A DNA stretch of 64,000 bases from an uncultured Butyricicoccus sp. (GTDB taxonomy: Bacteria; Bacillota; Clostridia; Oscillospirales; Butyricicoccaceae). The position numbers were made by a program, and so were the translations under genes. This document shows positions 60,624 to 64,000 of the stretch, piece by piece. The stretch covers positions 62,001 through 126,000 of the forward strand of contig NZ_CALWJM010000002.1 of NCBI RefSeq assembly GCF_944381005.1. Reading direction: 5' to 3'. The notes beneath the pieces were generated by a model. It had not been told where the DNA came from, did not search any database, and worked only from the letters and a program-made list of their open reading frames with translations. Numbering within the stretch: position 1 is the stretch's first letter; each line of letters begins with the position of its first letter.

Positions 60624-61784
60624 ATGAAAAAGGCACTGAGTTTGTTTCTTGCGGCAGCCCTGTGCACCGGCGCACTGGCTGGCTGCGGCGGCGGCTCGGA
60701 CGCAAACAGCGGCAGCGATTCGGCTACTGCATTTAAAATCGGCGGCACCGGCCCGCTGACCGGCAACACCGCAATTTATGGTAACGCGGTCAAGAACGGC
60801 GCACAGATTGCTGTTGACGAAATCAACGCCGAGGGCGGCGCCATTCAGTTTGAACTGAAGATGGAGGACGACGAGAACGACGCAGAAAAGGCTGTTTCGG
60901 CTTACAACGCGCTCAAGGACTGGGGCGTACAGCTTTCTCTGGGTTCGGTTACAACAAAGCCCTGTGAGGCAACTGCAACCGAAAACTTCGCTGACCGCAT
61001 CTTTGCACTGACCCCGTCGGCTTCTTCCACCGCCGTCACCGAGGGAAAGGACAATGTGTTCCAGATGTGCTTCACCGACCCCGGTCAGGGCACCGCTTCG
61101 GCTGACTACATTGCGGAAAATCAGCTGGGCACCAAAATCGCTATCATTTACCAGAACGACACCCCGTATTCTTCGGGTATCTATGAAAAGTTCAAGACCG
61201 AAGCAGATGCAAAGGGTCTGAACATCGTTTCGACCACCACCTTCACCGCTGCCAGCGCTACCGACTTCTCGGTTCAGCTCGGTGAGGCAAAGGCAGCCGG
61301 TGCTGACCTGCTGTTCCTGCCCATCTACTATCAGGAAGCTTCGCTGATTTTGCAGCAGGCTAAGAACATGGACTACGCTCCCAAGTTCTTCGGCGTGGAT
61401 GGCATGGACGGTATTCTGACGCTGGAAGGCTTTGACACTTCTCTGGCTGAGGGCGTTATGCTGCTGACTCCGTTCAACGCAGACGCAACCGACGAGAAAA
61501 CACAGAACTTCGTCACCAAGTACAAGGAACAGTTTGGCGACGTGCCCAACCAGTTCGCAGCCGATGCCTATGACTGTGTTTACGCTTATAAGGCAGCACT
61601 CGAAGCCGCTGGCGCAACACCGGATATGTCGGCAGAGGAACTGTGCGACAAGATGATTGAAGTATTCCCGACGCTGACCTTTGACGGTCTGACCGGCGAG
61701 GGCGTAACCTGGGATTCGACCGGTACGGTCTCCAAGAGCCCCAAGGGTATGGTCATCGAAAACGGCGCTTATGTCGGTATGTAA
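60624..61784 (+). CDS. livJ: Branched-chain amino acid ABC transporter substrate-binding lipoprotein
   Basis: 386-residue lipoprotein of the Leu/Ile/Val-binding family. The signal peptide ends in the lipobox LAGC with Cys21, followed by a Gly/Ser spacer. The mature part starts FKIGGTGPLTGNTAIYGNAV and contains YQNDTPYSSGIYEKF, typical of LivJ. It binds its ligand outside the cell and delivers it to LivH/LivM. It is first in the liv operon; a terminator-like hairpin after it may raise its level over the permeases. Confidence 0.93.
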   Translation: MKKALSLFLAAALCTGALAGCGGGSDANSGSDSATAFKIGGTGPLTGNTAIYGNAVKNGAQIAVDEINAEGGAIQFELKMEDDENDAEKAVSAYNALKDWGVQLSLGSVTTKPCEATATENFADRIFALTPSASSTAVTEGKDNVFQMCFTDPGQGTASADYIAENQLGTKIAIIYQNDTPYSSGIYEKFKTEADAKGLNIVSTTTFTAASATDFSVQLGEAKAAGADLLFLPIYYQEASLILQQAKNMDYAPKFFGVDGMDGILTLEGFDTSLAEGVMLLTPFNADATDEKTQNFVTKYKEQFGDVPNQFAADAYDCVYAYKAALEAAGATPDMSAEELCDKMIEVFPTLTFDGLTGEGVTWDSTGTVSKSPKGMVIENGAYVGM

Positions 61785-61804
61785 AGAGTAAAATGTACGA
61801 AATC

Positions 61805-61857
61805 CGCAGGAGAGGCAGCCGGCAACATCACCGCACGGCGCTCTCCTGCGCTTTTTT
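61805..61857 (+). terminator. Attenuating hairpin between livJ and livH
   Basis: CGCAGGAGAG and CTCTCCTGCG form a 10-bp stem around a loop of about 26 nt, followed by CTTTTTT. It probably gives partial termination and favours the binding protein. Confidence 0.75.
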
Positions 61858-61944
61858 CTGCCTATGGTGCGGGGCGACGGCTTGCACGTTCGAGCCTCCG
61901 CCCTGCATCATCGGCTCATTTATAGAAAGAACGAGGTGTATCGC

Positions 61945-62826
61945 ATGACCTTTTTATCCTATCTGATTAACGGTATCAGTTTGGGCAGCGTCTACGCAAT
62001 CATCGCGCTGGGGTACACGATGGTTTACGGCATCGCAAAAATGCTGAACTTCGCGCACGGCGACGTCATTATGGTAGGCGCATACATATCCTTCTGCACA
62101 ACAAGTTATCTCGGCCTGTCTCCGCTGGTGTCGGTGCTGCTGGCGATTGTAGTCTGCACCGTGCTGGGCATCGGTATCGAACGGCTGGCCTACAAGCCCT
62201 TGCGTCAGGCACCCGCGCTCGCCGTCCTTATCACGGCAATCGGTGTGTCCTACTTCCTGCAAAATGCAGCCCTGCTTATCTGGGGTTCCAGCTCTAAAAC
62301 CTTTTCGTCGGTTGTGGGCGACTGGTCGGTCAAGCTGTTTGACGGGCAACTGACCATCACCGGTGTCACCATCGTCACCGTTTTGGCCTGCGTTATTATC
62401 ATGGTCGCTCTGACCCTGTTTACCACAAAAACCAAAATGGGTACTGCTATGCGCGCGGTATCCGAGGACAAGGGCGCGGCGCAGCTCATGGGCATCAGCG
62501 TCAACGGAACTATTTCGCTGACCTTTGCCATCGGCTCCGGCCTTGCCGCTATCGCGGGCGTGCTGCTGTGCTCGGCATACCCCATGCTCATGCCCACGAC
62601 CGGTTCTATGCCCGGTATCAAGGCATTTACCGCGGCAGTCTTTGGCGGCATCGGCTCGATTCCGGGCGCGATGATTGGCGGCATCCTGCTCGGCATCATC
62701 GAAATCTTCGCCAAAGCCTATATCTCCACCCAGCTTTCTGACGCGGTGGTGTTTGCCGTTCTGATTGTCGTGCTGCTGGTCAAGCCTGACGGCTTACTGG
62801 GCAAGCACAAGAGCGAGAAAGTGTGA
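61945..62826 (+). CDS. livH: Branched-chain amino acid ABC permease LivH
   Basis: 293-residue permease with about eight helices. The N-terminal LINGISLGSVYAIIALGYTM and GIAKMLNFAHGDVIMVGAYI are diagnostic of LivH. The loop AVSEDKGAAQLMGISVN is the contact site for the ATPases. The start at 61945 follows AACGAGG; the longer reading from 61864 includes untranslated leader. LivM follows after 10 nt. Confidence 0.95.
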   Translation: MTFLSYLINGISLGSVYAIIALGYTMVYGIAKMLNFAHGDVIMVGAYISFCTTSYLGLSPLVSVLLAIVVCTVLGIGIERLAYKPLRQAPALAVLITAIGVSYFLQNAALLIWGSSSKTFSSVVGDWSVKLFDGQLTITGVTIVTVLACVIIMVALTLFTTKTKMGTAMRAVSEDKGAAQLMGISVNGTISLTFAIGSGLAAIAGVLLCSAYPMLMPTTGSMPGIKAFTAAVFGGIGSIPGAMIGGILLGIIEIFAKAYISTQLSDAVVFAVLIVVLLVKPDGLLGKHKSEKV

Positions 62827-62836
62827 GGTGAGCCAA

Positions 62837-63889
62837 ATGAAACAATCTCGAACTTTATTGGCAGACAAGCGCGACAGCGTGATTTCGTTCGGCATCGTCA
62901 TCATTGCCTTTGTGCTCGTGCAGATTCTGATTTTGACCGGCAATATCTCCTCGTCGCTCAAAGGCCAGCTTGTCCCCATCTGCGCCTATATTATTATGGC
63001 CGTTTCGCTCAACCTGACCGTCGGTATCTTGGGTGAACTGTCGCTCGGTCATGCCGGCTTTATGTCGGTCGGTGCCTTTTCGGGCATCGTCGCCACCACC
63101 AGCCTTGCCGAAGCCATTCCCTTCGCCCCGCTGCGTTTGGCAGTTGCTATGGTCATCGGTGGCCTGTGTGCCGCCGTTGCCGGTGTCATCGTCGGTGTGC
63201 CGGTACTGCGCCTCAAGGGTGACTACCTCGCCATTGTCACACTGGCATTTGGTGAAATCATCAAAAATATCGTCGGCGTGCTGTACGTCGGCGTGGACGG
63301 CAAGGGCTTGCACTTCGGCCTGATTGAGCAGGGCTTCACGCTCGAAGAAGGCGGCAAAATGATTATCAACGGCCCAATGGGTGTCAGCGGCGTCACCAAG
63401 ATTTCCACTTTCACTTCGGGCTTCGTCCTCATTCTGGTTACGCTGTTCATCCTGCTCAACCTCATCCACAGCCGTACCGGCCGCGCTATCATGTCGGTAC
63501 GCGACAACCAGATTGCCGCCGAAAGCATCGGCATCTCGGTCACCCGCTACAAACTGCTCGCTTTCGTCATCTCGGCAGCTTTCGCGGGCATGGCGGGCAC
63601 ACTGTATGCCATGAACTTCTCGACCGTCACCGCCGCCAAATTCGACTTTAACACCTCCATTCTGATTCTGGTATTCGTCGTTCTGGGCGGTCTGGGCAAC
63701 ATCTGGGGTTCCATCATTGCCGCCGCTCTGCTGACCGTACTGCCCGAACTGCTGCGCGCGGTCAACGATTACCGTATGCTCATCTATGCAATCCTGCTCA
63801 TCGTCATGATGATTTTCAACAACTCCGGCATCAAAACCCGCCTGCTCGAAAAGCGCGCGGCGCGTAAAGCCAGCAAGGAGGGCGTATAA
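62837..63889 (+). CDS. livM: Branched-chain amino acid ABC permease LivM
   Basis: 350-residue permease pairing with LivH. It has SLNLTVGILGELSLGHAGFM near the N-terminus and MSVRDNQIAAESIGISVTRY, the ATPase contact loop. GGLGNIWGSIIAAALL is also typical. A GAGGTGAG ribosome site lies just before the start at 62837. The next gene livG begins 3 nt after the stop. Confidence 0.95.
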   Translation: MKQSRTLLADKRDSVISFGIVIIAFVLVQILILTGNISSSLKGQLVPICAYIIMAVSLNLTVGILGELSLGHAGFMSVGAFSGIVATTSLAEAIPFAPLRLAVAMVIGGLCAAVAGVIVGVPVLRLKGDYLAIVTLAFGEIIKNIVGVLYVGVDGKGLHFGLIEQGFTLEEGGKMIINGPMGVSGVTKISTFTSGFVLILVTLFILLNLIHSRTGRAIMSVRDNQIAAESIGISVTRYKLLAFVISAAFAGMAGTLYAMNFSTVTAAKFDFNTSILILVFVVLGGLGNIWGSIIAAALLTVLPELLRAVNDYRMLIYAILLIVMMIFNNSGIKTRLLEKRAARKASKEGV

Positions 63890-63891
63890 CT

Positions 63892-64000
63892 ATGGCTATG
63901 TTGGAAGTAACCAAGCTGGGCATCTCGTTCGGCGGTCTGCGCGCCGTCGATGACCTGTCCATGTCCATCGAAAAAGGCGGCCTCGTCGGTCTTATCGGCC
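63892..64000 (+). CDS. livG: Branched-chain amino acid ABC ATPase LivG, cut by right edge
   Basis: Only the first 36 codons are in the window: MAMLEVTKLGISFGGLRAVD, then a stretch ending in GLVGLIG that leads into the Walker A loop. The reading MAML starts after GGAGGG with normal spacing. Position after livM and the N-terminal sequence identify LivG; livF is expected outside. Confidence 0.85.
   Translation, partial: MAMLEVTKLGISFGGLRAVDDLSMSIEKGGLVGLIG

Overview
The window looks like chromosomal DNA of a spore-forming, gut-type Firmicute of the class Clostridia, moderately GC-rich. The evidence is six sporulation/germination genes (spoIIQ, spoIID, spoVAC, spoVAD, spoVAE, spoVT), S-layer (SLH) anchoring, ECF-type vitamin transporter S subunits, methyl-accepting chemoreceptors, a mannose-family PTS and host-glycan enzymes. 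An Oscillospirales/Butyricicoccaceae-like organism is a guess, not shown by the sequence. No rRNA, CRISPR array or prophage was seen. One tRNA gene (tRNA-Leu, UAA) is present.

Layout. (1) 1-8.9 kb: a locus for unsaturated glycosaminoglycan disaccharides, resembling streptococcal hyaluronate loci: an SDR dehydrogenase (KduD type, cut by the left edge), a GH88 unsaturated glucuronyl hydrolase, PTS EIIB-EIIC-EIID, a cytoplasmic heparinase II/III-family protein, an FAH-family hydrolase and a RegR-like LacI regulator. Near-identical 14-bp operators (GTAAAMCGGTTTNC type) lie on the promoters here and again 50 kb away in front of kduI. (2) 9-26 kb: a chemoreceptor, a small serine recombinase beside an 18-bp inverted repeat, spoIIQ/spoIID, citrate synthase, an operon of DUF362-ferredoxin/P-loop kinase/ECF S subunit behind a MerR-type promoter with a 19-bp spacer, a CofE-like ligase, a second ECF S subunit, spoVAC, PepD dipeptidase with an OPT peptide transporter, and a PqqD-like/membrane protein pair. 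(3) 25.4-40.3 kb: a Ter stress island. The minus-strand genes are a CitE-like lyase, two phosphoribosyltransferase-type proteins, YceG, TelA, three TerD proteins, a P-type Ca2+ ATPase and a HAD phosphatase. Divergent from them are an unusual protein joining a YceG-like module to a trypsin/HtrA-like protease, and an AIM24 protein. (4) 40.3-41.7 kb: spoVAD-spoVAE, separated by 20 kb from spoVAC. (5) 41.8-51.9 kb: a cell-surface unit of an SLH protein with a possible cohesin-like domain, a giant dockerin-bearing M60 metallopeptidase and a two-component system. (6) 52-64 kb: a thioesterase, a second chemoreceptor with a long leader, tRNA-Leu, two flavodoxin-fold oxidoreductases, kduI with a discoidin-like partner, a DUF1576 membrane protein, spoVT and a branched-chain amino acid ABC transporter (livJHM and the start of livG).

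How parts work together. The PTS imports an unsaturated disaccharide as its phosphate. GH88 releases the unsaturated uronate, and KduI and KduD carry it toward 2-keto-3-deoxygluconate, all probably under the LacI regulator. The surface M60/SLH pair would attack mucin-like glycoproteins outside the cell, so the organism is plausibly a host-glycan forager. The most unusual items are the YceG-protease fusion in the Ter island, the dockerin-M60/SLH pair, the split spoVA set with a terminator/SD/sigma-G overlap before spoVAD, and the dispersed RegR-like regulon.
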